DNA from: Paraburkholderia metrosideri
GTDB taxonomy: Bacteria > Pseudomonadota > Gammaproteobacteria > Burkholderiales > Burkholderiaceae
Direction: 5' to 3'
Assembly (NCBI RefSeq): GCF_904848625.1
Contig: NZ_CAJHCP010000008.1
Coordinates: forward strand, 186,001-250,000
DNA: 64,000 nt
The notes beneath the pieces were generated by a model that was given only the letters and a program-made list of their open reading frames with translations, was not told the DNA's origin and did no database searches. Within the stretch, counting starts at the first letter, position 1, and every line of letters begins with the position of its first letter. The translations under genes were made by a program, and so were the position numbers. Positions 23,528-32,534 of the stretch are shown piece after piece.

Positions 23528-25524
23528 GGACCCGTAGTCAGCGGGTCCGATGTGTGGCTCGTCTGCACGCGCGCGCGACGCAGCGTCAACACGAATAATG
23601 CACCGCCGTCCGGCCCGTTGCGCGCCACGAGTGTGCCGCCGCAATCGCGTGCAATCGACGAAGAAATCGCGAGCCCAAGGCCAAGTCCCTGCCCCATCTC
23701 TTTGGTTGTGAAGAACGGCTCGAATAAACGTGGCAGCACGTCGTCGGGAATGCCCGGGCCGTTGTCGCTCACCGCAAACGACAGGCTCGACTCGCCGGCT
23801 TCGATCTCGATCACAATGCGCGGCGCGCTCATGCCGGCGGTTGCGTCCAGCGCATTGCCGAGCAGGTTGATCAGCACCTGTTCGAGCCGCAGATCGTCGC
23901 AATGCGCAACCAGTTCGGCATGGTCGTCGGCGAGACTGAGCGGGGTGCGCGCGCCGCTGCTCGAATCGAGCAACGCGTATTCGATTGCAATACCCTGCAA
24001 GCGCTTTTGCAGCAAGCCAACGACATTGCGCAACGCCCGCATGATCGGCGCGCGCGCACTACGCGGCCGCGCCCGCCCGACAAACAGCTTCAGTTGATTG
24101 GTGATCTTGCCCATACGCTCGGTGAGCGCGGCAATCGCTTCGAGATTCTCGCGCGCCGACACCTGATCGCCACGTTCGAGAAACACGCGCGTGTTGTCTG
24201 AAAAACTGCGCAAAGCGGCGAGCGGCTGATTCAACTCATGCGTGATGCCGGCCGCCATCTGACCGAGCGCGGCGAGTTTGCTCGCCTGAATCAATTCGTC
24301 GTGCGCGGCGCGCAGTTCCTGCTCGGCGCGCGTGCGCTCGGCGACTTCCTTCTGCAACTGCTCGTTGGCTTCGGACAGATCGGCGGTGCGCTCGGCGACG
24401 CGCCGGTTCAATTCGGCATAGGCTTTCTGCAGCAACGCGCGGCTGCGCATCACCTCGCGCACGCGCGCGCGGCGCATCCGCCAGTAGAACGCGAGCAGGA
24501 CGAGCGACACGTAGCCGAAGCCCGTGACGATGGTCGCCTTGCGCGCATCGGCGTCGACTGGATCGACGGTCGACATCGTGATCAGATGCCAGTCCGGCTC
24601 GCCCATGCTGCGGCGCGACGCGAGATAACGCGGCGCATAGCGGCCGCCGCCGATCCGCACGATCTGCGCATCCCCTTCAAGCGTGCGCTCGATCGTCACC
24701 GGCAGCGCCGCAATCGGCTGTTGCGCGTATTGCCGCGCCTGATAAATCGAATCGGCGACCGGTCCCGACAAAGGCCGGATCGTGTGATATTTCCACGCCG
24801 GCACCGACGACAGAAAAATCACGCCATGGTCGTCGGTGACGACCAGCGGCTCGGACGCGTCGACACCCTGAAACCATTCCAGATCGAGTTTGACGACCGC
24901 CACGCCGACGATCTTGCCGTCGCGCCGCACCGGCTGCGAGATGTAGTAGCCCGGCGCCTGCGAAATCGTGCCGATGCCGAAAAAGCGGCCCACGCCGCCG
25001 TTGATCGCGTCGAGAAAATACGGCCGGAATTGATAGCCCGCGCCGACAAAGCTGCCTGGACCGCGCCAGTTGCTGGCGGCGACGCAGTAGCCGTCGAGCG
25101 AAATGATGTACGTGACCGTGGCCCGCGCGTGCAGGTTGAGGTCTTCGAGGTAGAGATTGGCGCGCTTGACGTTGGCCGGGCTGGGGTCGACCAGCACGTC
25201 CTGCACGATCGGATGCTCAGCCAGCAGATAGGGCAGCGATTCGTAACGCTCGAGCGTGCTCTTAAGCGCACTCGTGGTGCGGTCGACCCGCACGGCAGCG
25301 TTGCGCCGCAAGTTGTCGACCCCGCTCTTCCACGCAATGCTGTAAGTGAGTCCGCACGCCGCCGCGAGCCCGGCAACGAGCACGAAGAGGATCAACAGGC
25401 GGCGGGTCACGTTGGCAATGTCCGATCGGTCAGGATCGGACATTGTGGCATAAGGCGGCGCGCCGTCGGCCTGAGCTTCCGCCGTGGATCGCACCAGAGG
25501 TTCAGGTGCGGACACCGGTTTCAT
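23524..25524 (-). CDS. dctB: C4-dicarboxylate sensor histidine kinase DctB
   Basis: The product has 666 residues. An N-terminal span (RLLILFVLVAGLAAACGLTY) and a second near residue 335 (GFGYVSLVLLAFYW) enclose a periplasmic double-Cache sensor (YCVAASNWRGPGSFVGAGYQ; PGYYISQPVRRDGKIVGVAV). A coiled coil follows, then the kinase: H-box MAAGITHELNQPLAALRSF, N-box LEQVLINLLGNALDA, and G-boxes SDNGPGIPDD and GQGLGLGLAIS. Overlaps dctD by four bases. Confidence 0.95.
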   Translation of the reverse strand: MKPVSAPEPLVRSTAEAQADGAPPYATMSDPDRSDIANVTRRLLILFVLVAGLAAACGLTYSIAWKSGVDNLRRNAAVRVDRTTSALKSTLERYESLPYLLAEHPIVQDVLVDPSPANVKRANLYLEDLNLHARATVTYIISLDGYCVAASNWRGPGSFVGAGYQFRPYFLDAINGGVGRFFGIGTISQAPGYYISQPVRRDGKIVGVAVVKLDLEWFQGVDASEPLVVTDDHGVIFLSSVPAWKYHTIRPLSGPVADSIYQARQYAQQPIAALPVTIERTLEGDAQIVRIGGGRYAPRYLASRRSMGEPDWHLITMSTVDPVDADARKATIVTGFGYVSLVLLAFYWRMRRARVREVMRSRALLQKAYAELNRRVAERTADLSEANEQLQKEVAERTRAEQELRAAHDELIQASKLAALGQMAAGITHELNQPLAALRSFSDNTRVFLERGDQVSARENLEAIAALTERMGKITNQLKLFVGRARPRSARAPIMRALRNVVGLLQKRLQGIAIEYALLDSSSGARTPLSLADDHAELVAHCDDLRLEQVLINLLGNALDATAGMSAPRIVIEIEAGESSLSFAVSDNGPGIPDDVLPRLFEPFFTTKEMGQGLGLGLAISSSIARDCGGTLVARNGPDGGALFVLTLRRARVQTSHTSDPLTTGP

Positions 25525-25575
25525 ACGCTGGTGTCCGCAGTCGGGGGAGGACAGGTATTGAAGCCCGGGCGCGGC

Positions 25576-26856
25576 TTAAACGCCGGCCGACTCTTTGACC
25601 GCCACCTCACCGCGCAACGCGGCATTCAGCTTGCTGCGGTCCAGTTCCTTTTCCCATGCCGACACCACCACCGTCGCCACGCCGTTGCCGACGATGTTGG
25701 TCAGCGCGCGGCACTCGCTCATGAAGCGGTCGATACCGAGAATCAGCACCATGCCCGACAGCGGAATGGTCGGCACCACGGCCAGCGTCGCGGCCAGCGT
25801 GATGAAGCCCGCACCCGTCACGCCGCTGGCGCCCTTCGAGGTCAGCATCGTCACGGCCAGCAGCGTGAGCTGCTGCGTCCACGTGAGGTCGGTGTTGGTC
25901 GCCTGCGCGATGAACAGCACGGCCATCGTCATGTAGATGTTGGTGCCGTCGAGGTTGAACGAATAGCCGGTCGGCACCACCAGACCCACCACGGAACGCG
26001 AGCAGCCGAGCTTTTCGAGCTTCAGCATCAGTTGCGGCAGCGCAGCTTCGGACGAGCTCGTGCCGAGTACGATCAGCATCTCTTCCTTGATGTACGCGAC
26101 GAAGCGCAGGATGTTGAAGCCCACGAAACGCGCAATGATGCCGAGCACCACCACCACGAACACAATCGACGTCAGATAGAACGTGCCGATCAGCTTGAGC
26201 ATCGGCAGCAGCGAACCGATCCCGTACTTGCCGATGGTGAACGCCATCGCGCCGAACGCACCGATCGGCGCCAGCTTCGTGATGATGCGCACCACGCCGA
26301 ACAGCACATGCGCGAAGCCCTCGATGAGGTTCGTCACGACCTTGCCCTTCTCACCGGCCGTCGCGAGCACCGAGCCGAACAGCAGCGCGATCAGCAGGAT
26401 CTGCAGAATTTCGCCCTGCGCGAACGCCGACGTGATCGTGTCCGGAATGATGTGCATGAAGAAGTCGACGGTCGACTGGCCGTGCGCCTTGGCGGCATAC
26501 GATGCGACGGCCTTGCTGTCGAGCGTGGCCGGGTCGATGTTGAAGCCCGCGCCCGGCCGCAGCACGTGCGTCGCGACGAGGCCGAGCACCAGCGCGAAGC
26601 TCGACACGATCTCGAAGTACAGCAGCGCCTTGCCGCCCACGCGCCCGACCTTCTTCATATCTTCCATGCCGGCGATACCCGTGACCACCGTGCAGAAGAT
26701 GATCGGCCCGATCACCATCTTGATCAGTTTGATGAAGCCGTCGCCGAGCGGCTTCATATCGATGGCGAGATCCGGGTAGAAATGCCCGAGCGCAATACCG
26801 ATGATGATCGCCACGATCACCTGGACGTACAGCACTTTGTGGATAGGTTTCTTCAC
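25576..26856 (-). CDS. dctA: C4-dicarboxylate:H+ symporter DctA
   Basis: A GTG at 26856 with AGGA eight bases upstream gives 426 residues, the usual DctA length (E. coli 428); an in-frame ATG at 26907 would add 17 residues. Dicarboxylate/amino-acid:cation symporter signatures are present: KMVIGPIIFCTVVTGIAGM, the Ser-rich hairpin LGTSSSEAALPQLM, and GYSFNLDGTNIYMTMAVLFI. It imports succinate, fumarate and malate. Transcribed ahead of dctB and dctD on the same strand, 51 bases before dctB, with a sigma-54 promoter upstream. Confidence 0.95.
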   Translation of the reverse strand: MKKPIHKVLYVQVIVAIIIGIALGHFYPDLAIDMKPLGDGFIKLIKMVIGPIIFCTVVTGIAGMEDMKKVGRVGGKALLYFEIVSSFALVLGLVATHVLRPGAGFNIDPATLDSKAVASYAAKAHGQSTVDFFMHIIPDTITSAFAQGEILQILLIALLFGSVLATAGEKGKVVTNLIEGFAHVLFGVVRIITKLAPIGAFGAMAFTIGKYGIGSLLPMLKLIGTFYLTSIVFVVVVLGIIARFVGFNILRFVAYIKEEMLIVLGTSSSEAALPQLMLKLEKLGCSRSVVGLVVPTGYSFNLDGTNIYMTMAVLFIAQATNTDLTWTQQLTLLAVTMLTSKGASGVTGAGFITLAATLAVVPTIPLSGMVLILGIDRFMSECRALTNIVGNGVATVVVSAWEKELDRSKLNAALRGEVAVKESAGV

Positions 26857-26964
26857 GATGGTTCCTGCTAGGGGGATGAGCTCAAGGCCTGTCACATTGC
26901 GCATCACGCGAACGAATAGTCGTCACGCTCGTGCACGGCATCAGACCGCGACAAGACGACGAAT

Positions 26965-26994
26965 TCAGAAATACCGGGAAGGGAAATCAGACAT
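26965..26994 (-). CDS. Possible nine-residue leader peptide upstream of dctA
   Basis: AAGGAG at about 27000-27005 sits six bases before an ATG, giving MSDFPSRYF then TGA. The ribosome site is the strongest in the dctA leader, better than that of dctA itself. It may be a translated leader or chance. Confidence 0.35.
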   Translation of the reverse strand: MSDFPSRYF

Positions 26995-27045
26995 CGTTGT
27001 CTCCTTGCTTTAGTTGTCGGACCGTTGCGGCCGCGATATCTGTTT

Positions 27046-27061
27046 TGCAAGGTCAATGCCA
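27046..27061 (-). promoter_or_regulatory. Sigma-54 promoter of dctA
   Basis: On the minus strand the sequence TGGCATTGACCTTGCA fits the -24/-12 consensus TGGCACG-N4-TTGCW with the invariant GG and GC at the right distance. It points toward dctA, about 190 bases upstream of its GTG. Confidence 0.85.
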
Positions 27062-27123
27062 GCTGCATGCCGCCATTAGCGCGTTGATTTTTATAGGCTT
27101 TTTATCGCGCCGTCGCGAATGAC

Positions 27124-27172
27124 GTCCGGGATTCCGGAAATCCGGACAAGGGCTGTCGGGGAATCCGGAATC
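27124..27172. promoter_or_regulatory. Candidate DctD binding sites upstream of the sigma-54 promoter
   Basis: GTCCGG and CCGGAC at the ends of 27124-27147 form an inverted repeat around an inner TTCCGGAA, and a further GAATCCGGAATC lies at 27161-27172. Repeated palindromic half-sites 60-120 bases upstream of a sigma-54 promoter are what an enhancer-binding regulator such as DctD requires. No footprint is implied. Confidence 0.55.
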
Positions 27173-27219
27173 GAGTTGGCCGTGAGCTACGGGAAAACCC
27201 GGCCAACTTCTGATCAGGC

Positions 27220-28290
27220 TTAAACCGCGCCTTCTTCCAGCACCAGCAGATTCTCGTGCGAGAAACCGAGCGACACCGGCTGCCCTCTTTCCGGAAGGCC
27301 GCGATTCGGATCGTTGAATACGTCGAGCGAAATCACCGCATCTTTTACGCGGGTCCTGATGCGCACCACGGCGCCCAGAAAATTCACTTCTTCGACGGTG
27401 GCGTTCAACGTGTTGCGCCCAGGTGCGGCGGGTTCCAGCACGATTGCCTCGGGGCGCAACGCGAGCAAGCGCTTCTTGCCTGCGTCGTCCGCCGGCAGTT
27501 CCTGGGTGGTGGTGAGTTCCTGACCGTCGACAGCCATCCTGCCGGTCGCCGGATCGATCACGTGTCCCGCCAGAATATTCAAGGTGCCGACGAACGACGC
27601 GACAAACCGTGTGCGCGGATAGTTGTAAATCTCCGATGGCGAACCGATCTGTTCGACCCGCCCTTCGTTCATCACGACGATGCGGTCGGAAATGGACAGC
27701 GCCTCTTCCTGATCGTGCGTGACGAAGATCGACGTAATGCCGAGTTCACGCTGCAACGCGCGAATATCCTGGCGCAGTGAGATACGGATTTTGGCGTCGA
27801 GCGCGGACAGCGGTTCATCTAGCAGCAACACCTGCGGCTTGCCGGCCAACGCTCGCGCCAACGCCACGCGCTGCTGCTGTCCACCCGACAGTTGCCACGG
27901 ATAACGCTCGCCGAGCTGCGGCAGCTTGATCAGATCGAGCATCTCCTGGACACGCTTGCCGATCTCCGCCTGCGACTGATGCGCGATCTTCAGCCCGAAG
28001 CCGATGTTCTCCGCCACCGTCATGTTCGGAAACAGCGCATACGACTGGAACACCATGCCGACCTTGCGCTGCCGCGTGCGCAGGTGCGTGACGTCTTTGT
28101 CGTCGAGCCGGATGATGCCGCGCGTCGGTGTTTCGAAGCCGGCGATCATCCGCAGCACCGTGGTCTTGCCGCAGCCGGAGGGGCCGAGGAACGTGATGAA
28201 CTCGCCGCGCTCGATCTGCATATCGAAGTGATGCAGCGCCGTGTTCGCACCGAAGGTCTTGTGCAGATTTTCGATTTCAAGGAATGCCAT
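27220..28290 (-). CDS. ABC transporter ATPase, Pot/Fbp type
   Basis: The product has 356 residues. Walker A GPSGCGKTT, Q-loop VFQSYALFP, signature LSGGQQQRVALARALA, Walker B LLLDEPLSALD and H-loop THDQEEALS are all present, followed by a C-terminal TOBE-type regulatory domain of about 120 residues. This is the class that powers polyamine, iron(III) or aminoethylphosphonate uptake. Last gene of the operon; the upstream permease ends 21 bases before it. Confidence 0.9.
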   Translation of the reverse strand: MAFLEIENLHKTFGANTALHHFDMQIERGEFITFLGPSGCGKTTVLRMIAGFETPTRGIIRLDDKDVTHLRTRQRKVGMVFQSYALFPNMTVAENIGFGLKIAHQSQAEIGKRVQEMLDLIKLPQLGERYPWQLSGGQQQRVALARALAGKPQVLLLDEPLSALDAKIRISLRQDIRALQRELGITSIFVTHDQEEALSISDRIVVMNEGRVEQIGSPSEIYNYPRTRFVASFVGTLNILAGHVIDPATGRMAVDGQELTTTQELPADDAGKKRLLALRPEAIVLEPAAPGRNTLNATVEEVNFLGAVVRIRTRVKDAVISLDVFNDPNRGLPERGQPVSLGFSHENLLVLEEGAV

Positions 28291-28311
28291 GATTCTCGCT
28301 GCCTGAGTCCG

Positions 28312-29103
28312 TCAGATTTTTTGCGCGCTCAATGCGCGGGCCGAACCGAATACCTGAATCAGTCCCATCGACGCCCACGTGATCGCAAACGCAATGATCG
28401 CGAGCGCCGACGGCTCATACGCGCGATTCGCGCCGATCAATTGCAGATATGGACCGAACGCAGGCCGGTCGAGCAGACTGGCTATCGTGAATTCGCCGAT
28501 GACCACCGCAAACGTGAGAAACGCACCGGACAAAATGCCCGAGCGGATATTCGGGAAAATGACCTTGAAGAGAATCGTCGGCCAGTTTGCGCCCAGGCAT
28601 TCGGCGGCTTCGGTCAGCGAACGCACGTCGACGGCACGCAGACCGGCATCGACTGCGCGGTACATATACGGCAGCGATAACGTCACGTAACCGAACACGA
28701 GTAGCAGATCGGTTGCGCGCTCGTTGCCGGTGAGCGGCAGAATCGAACTGCTGTTATAGATGCGCAGATAGCCGAACACGATCACGATTGCCGGCACCAC
28801 CAGCGGCAGCAGCGTAATGAATTCGACAACCGGCCGCAGCTTCGGCAAACGCAACTGCACCCAGTACGCCGTCGGCACCACCAGCAAGATGCCGATCACG
28901 ATCGTCAGGATGGCGATCAGAATCGAATAGCCAAACGAGGCCTGAAAACGCGGATCGGACAGCACGACACGATAGGCTTCGAAGCTATACGCGCCGCGCT
29001 TCATCCGCAAACTGAATTCGAACGTTGCGATCAACGGAATCAGAAAATACAGCGAGCCGACGATCACCGCGGTCCAGGCGCCCACCCGCGACTGACTTTT
29101 CAT
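28312..29103 (-). CDS. ABC transporter permease, PotC-like
   Basis: The product has 263 residues with about six membrane spans. The EAA-type coupling loop is seen in EAAECLGANWPTILFKVIFP, which contacts the ATPase. Its ATG overlaps the stop of the upstream permease by four bases. Confidence 0.9.
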   Translation of the reverse strand: MKSQSRVGAWTAVIVGSLYFLIPLIATFEFSLRMKRGAYSFEAYRVVLSDPRFQASFGYSILIAILTIVIGILLVVPTAYWVQLRLPKLRPVVEFITLLPLVVPAIVIVFGYLRIYNSSSILPLTGNERATDLLLVFGYVTLSLPYMYRAVDAGLRAVDVRSLTEAAECLGANWPTILFKVIFPNIRSGILSGAFLTFAVVIGEFTIASLLDRPAFGPYLQLIGANRAYEPSALAIIAFAITWASMGLIQVFGSARALSAQKI

Positions 29104-30038
29104 CGACGCCCCCTTTCCGAGCGCGAACGCAACCAGATGTAGCCGCCGTTCGACAGGCCCGTGACGACCACCATCCCTAATGCAAGCGCGTAACCGAGAT
29201 TCGGGTTATGCATGACGTCGCCGCGAATCTGCGCGAATAGCAGGATCGGCACGATGTTAAGCGAGCTACCCGTCAGTGCGTAAGCGGTAGCAACCGCGCC
29301 GAATGAATTGGCGAACAGCAGCAACGCTGCGCCGAGAATGCTCGGCAACAATACCGGTAGCGCGACGTATCGCCAGTATTGAAACGCCGTGCCGCCGAGG
29401 CAATCACAGGCTTCGCGCCATTCGCGCTTCAGCCCGTCGAGCGCGGGCGTGACCATCAGCACCATCAATGGAATCTGGAAGTACAGGTAGGTGATCGTGA
29501 GACCGGTGAAACTGAGAATGCTGAAGCCGGTCGAGTACAGATTGAAGCCGAGATATTTCTTTAGCAAAACGGTGACGAGGCCGACTCGCCCTAGCGTGCA
29601 GATGAAAGCGAACGCGAGCGGCACACCGGCAAAGTTTGAAGCGACGCCGGAAAACGTCATCAACGTAGGACGAATCCATCCGGGCAGCTTGCCCTGCACC
29701 GCCGCCCATGCGAGCAGCGAACCGATTACCGCGCCGCCCAACGCGGAGGCAGCGCTGACCTTGAAGCTGATCCAGTACGCGTCGAGAATCGTCGGCTGGA
29801 GCAGGTCGCGAAGGTTGGTCAGCGTGAAGTGGCCTTGCGCATCCTGGAATGCGCCGACCATCAGGAAGCCGGTCGGCAGAATCAGGAACATCAGCGCGAA
29901 CACGAAGAACGGCACCACGCCGATCCATGCGAGTAACGGTGACGCACGCCCCGGACCGTCGACACGAGGCGTTGGACCGGGCACAGTCGGAATCAGCAAT
30001 TCCGGCTGCACCGACCCGGCATCCGATGAAGCGCTCAT
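29100..30038 (-). CDS. ABC transporter permease, PotB-like
   Basis: The product has 312 residues with a ~35-residue polar N-terminal extension and six predicted spans. The coupling loop is EACDCLGGTAFQYWRYVALP. Paired with the overlapping PotC-like permease to form the membrane channel. Confidence 0.9.
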   Translation of the reverse strand: MSASSDAGSVQPELLIPTVPGPTPRVDGPGRASPLLAWIGVVPFFVFALMFLILPTGFLMVGAFQDAQGHFTLTNLRDLLQPTILDAYWISFKVSAASALGGAVIGSLLAWAAVQGKLPGWIRPTLMTFSGVASNFAGVPLAFAFICTLGRVGLVTVLLKKYLGFNLYSTGFSILSFTGLTITYLYFQIPLMVLMVTPALDGLKREWREACDCLGGTAFQYWRYVALPVLLPSILGAALLLFANSFGAVATAYALTGSSLNIVPILLFAQIRGDVMHNPNLGYALALGMVVVTGLSNGGYIWLRSRSERGRR

Positions 30039-30146
30039 AGCTCACCTTTGCAACAATCTGGCTCAAGCCAATACGCGCCGCCCGGGAATGAGCGGCGCGC
30101 ACGACAGCAAAAACATCCCGCCACGGTCAGACGCGCCGACCCGGGC

Positions 30147-31259
30147 TTACTTGACGTTCGCGCCCACGGTTGCGTCCCATTGCTTCGTGATGGTCTCCTT
30201 GTACGCGTCCTGTTGCGACAGCGTCGGGAATACCACGTTTTTGTACGACGACGGCGGCGGCAACTTGTTGAGCAACTCCTGAGGTACCTTCTTGCCTGCT
30301 ACGAGTTCGTTGTAACGCATCGGGTGGCAATAACCGGTCAGCCAGCCAATCTGACCTTCATCGGAGTACAGGTACTCCATCCACAACTTGGCGGCATTCG
30401 GATGCGGTGCGTACGCACTGATCGCCTGCACATAAACACCGGCGACCACGCCCGTTTTCGGAATCACCACCTGCACCTTCGGATTGCCCTTCAGCGTGTC
30501 GCGGTCGGCCAGCGCGTTGTAATCCCAACGCACGATGATCGGCGTCGTGCCCTGAGCGAGCGATGCGGCCTTGCCGATCACCGGCACGAAGTTGCCGCTT
30601 TTATTCAGATCGGCGAAGTATTTGAGGCCGGCTTTATCTGCCTGACCGGCATCGCCTTTGGCTTGCGAAATACCGGCTGCATAGACGGCCTGGATGGCCT
30701 GATTCGCGGTGCGCGGATCGCCCGCCAGCGAGACCGCATTCTTATAGTCCGACTTGAGCAGATCGCTCCAGTCGGCAGGCGCCTTGTCGATCATGTCGGC
30801 GTTCACTTCGAATGCCAGCACGCCGTAGTAATCGCCATACCAGTAGCCGTCCGCGTCTTTCGATTCTTTCGGGATCGAGTTCCACGTCGCGACCTTGTAC
30901 GGTTGCAGCAAACCTTCGGCCTTCGCGGTCGGACCGAACGACAGGCCGACGTCGATCACGTCGGGCGCCTGCGGCCCTTTGTTGCCTTTGTTCGCCTTGA
31001 TGGCTTCGATTTCGTCGCCGGAACCCGCATCCGGATTCAGCTCGTTGATCTTGATGCCGTACTTTTTCTCGAAGCCCGCGACCAGTTGACCATAGTTGCA
31101 CCAGTCGTGCGGCAACGCGATCACGGTGAGCTGGCCTTCCTGCTTCGCTGCCGAGATCAGCGCGTCGAGCGGCGCCGCCGATGCGCTGCCGACCCCGGCA
31201 GCGGCGACACCCGCAGCGGCCGACATCGAAAGTATGCGAGCTAACGCGGTGCGGTTCAT
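30147..31259 (-). CDS. ABC transporter periplasmic substrate-binding protein
   Basis: The ATG at 31259 has GGGGA five bases upstream; an earlier in-frame ATG at 31271 is less likely. The product has 370 residues with a signal peptide (ARILSMSAAAGVAAAGVGSA, cleaved after SASA). The mature protein starts EGQLTVIALPHDWCNYGQLV, the start expected for the PotD/FbpA-like bilobed class. Ligand cannot be read directly; the neighbouring phosphodiesterase suggests a glycerol-phosphate-type compound. About 110 bases separate it from the permease. Confidence 0.88.
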   Translation of the reverse strand: MNRTALARILSMSAAAGVAAAGVGSASAAPLDALISAAKQEGQLTVIALPHDWCNYGQLVAGFEKKYGIKINELNPDAGSGDEIEAIKANKGNKGPQAPDVIDVGLSFGPTAKAEGLLQPYKVATWNSIPKESKDADGYWYGDYYGVLAFEVNADMIDKAPADWSDLLKSDYKNAVSLAGDPRTANQAIQAVYAAGISQAKGDAGQADKAGLKYFADLNKSGNFVPVIGKAASLAQGTTPIIVRWDYNALADRDTLKGNPKVQVVIPKTGVVAGVYVQAISAYAPHPNAAKLWMEYLYSDEGQIGWLTGYCHPMRYNELVAGKKVPQELLNKLPPPSSYKNVVFPTLSQQDAYKETITKQWDATVGANVK

Positions 31260-31344
31260 AGTCTTCCCCATCCTTTGCCGAAATTGCTACGTTTGGAAAA
31301 TGTCTGATTTGAACAACCGCGCTTGCCTCGTCGTTTGCCTCGTT

Positions 31345-32115
31345 TCAGGCAGGATCGGCCAGCGCGGACAACATGTCATGCGGCAAGATATCAAGGCGAT
31401 CGGTACAGATCATGTCGACACCCCATTGCGCGAGCAGTCGCGCGCGCGCCGGGTCATTCACGGTGTACGCCAGCACGCATAGTCCTTCTGCATGAATCTG
31501 CGCGACCAGCGGCTCACTCAGATAGCGGTGGCTCGCATGCAACGACACGCACTCCAGCTCACGCACGATACGCAGCCAATCCGTCGGCACTTCTTCGAAT
31601 AGCATGCCGCGTTGCAGCGACGGCGCGGCGTCGCGCGCGGCGGTGAGTGCGTCGAATGAAAACGATGAGAGGAGCGGCGGCGTTTGCCCTTGCCACAAGG
31701 TCGACGCGCGTTGCGCCACCAGCGTGCCGGTGATCACGTCCCGGCCCGGACACGGTTTGATTTCAATGTTGGCGGCGATGTTGTCGCGCTTGCAGCGTTG
31801 CGCCGCTTCCGCAAGTGTCGGCAGACGCGTACCGTCGAATTGCTGACCGCGCCAGGCGCCCGCATCGAGCGTGGCGAGTTGCTGCCAGCTGTGCTCCGCG
31901 GCGGCGCCGTGGCCGTTGGTGGTGCGATCGAGCGTGTCGTCGTGCAGCAGGAAGACTTCGTTATCGGCGGAAAGCTTGGCGTCGAATTCGACCATCCGGT
32001 AGCCATAGCGCATACACGCGTCGAAACCGGCCAGCGTGTTCTCCGGCGCGAGCGTGCCGCCGCAGCGATGCGCGACCAGTCGCGGGTAAGGCCATCGATC
32101 AATCCCGTTTGCCAC
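31345..32115 (-). CDS. Glycerophosphodiester phosphodiesterase (UgpQ-like)
   Basis: A GTG start at 32115 with GGAAGG upstream gives 256 residues and no signal peptide, so a cytosolic enzyme. GDPD motifs: LVAHRCGGTLAPENTLAGFD, YRMVEFDAKLSADNEVFLLHD (His, Glu, Asp metal and catalytic residues), and NIEIKPCPGRD. The C-terminal LLAQWGVDMICTDRLDIL is also typical. It cleaves glycerophosphodiesters to glycerol 3-phosphate and an alcohol. First gene of the ABC operon, as ugpQ accompanies ugp transport genes. Confidence 0.92.
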   Translation of the reverse strand: MANGIDRWPYPRLVAHRCGGTLAPENTLAGFDACMRYGYRMVEFDAKLSADNEVFLLHDDTLDRTTNGHGAAAEHSWQQLATLDAGAWRGQQFDGTRLPTLAEAAQRCKRDNIAANIEIKPCPGRDVITGTLVAQRASTLWQGQTPPLLSSFSFDALTAARDAAPSLQRGMLFEEVPTDWLRIVRELECVSLHASHRYLSEPLVAQIHAEGLCVLAYTVNDPARARLLAQWGVDMICTDRLDILPHDMLSALADPA

Positions 32116-32534
32116 GTCTCGTTACCTTCCTGATAAAGCGGTTGGTTTTGTTCTCGACACGGTTGCGGCTGCCTTAACGCATCGGGCTATCAGGCAACCG
32201 CGATGCATAGCGAATTCAGGCGTCAGATACTACGTGCGAGACCCGCGCGTAGTATCGCGCGTTTTCCCGCACCTATCGCGTGGATACCGAATCTATGCTG
32301 CAAGATCTTTGTCAGGATGACGAAGCTGACCACGCGCTTCATCGCGCGAGAGAACACGCGCAATGTTTGATTTGCGAAGGCTAAAATGAAATACACAAAG
32401 TTGCAAGCTGCCAAAAAAATACAACACAATCTGGCGAAAACGGTACGCTTGACATCGTTCGGACACACATCCATGTCCACGATGCAGCTATCGATTCGAA
32501 CGCTTCACCGCGCGTCTCCTTGAGGGAAAAATGC
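32116..32534. promoter_or_regulatory. Divergent control region between phosphodiesterase and DeoR genes
   Basis: About 420 bases between oppositely oriented starts. It contains a long hairpin at 32226-32256: GATACTACG and CGTAGTATC as outer arms with GCG/CGC inside, about 13 pairs counting one wobble. This could be a DeoR-type operator or an RNA structure. The rest shows nothing recognisable. Confidence 0.5.

Noticed and set aside
22793..24097. 434-codon plus-strand open frame
   Set aside because: Antisense to dctD and dctB; no recognisable features.
24238..26871. 877-codon plus-strand open frame over dctB and dctA
   Set aside because: Long antisense frames are common in GC-rich DNA. The product is Arg/His-rich without domains, while the minus strand encodes clear dctB and dctA.
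32223..32480. 85-codon minus-strand frame between the GDPD and DeoR genes
   Set aside because: No ribosome site or domain, and it spans the long hairpin in a divergent promoter region.
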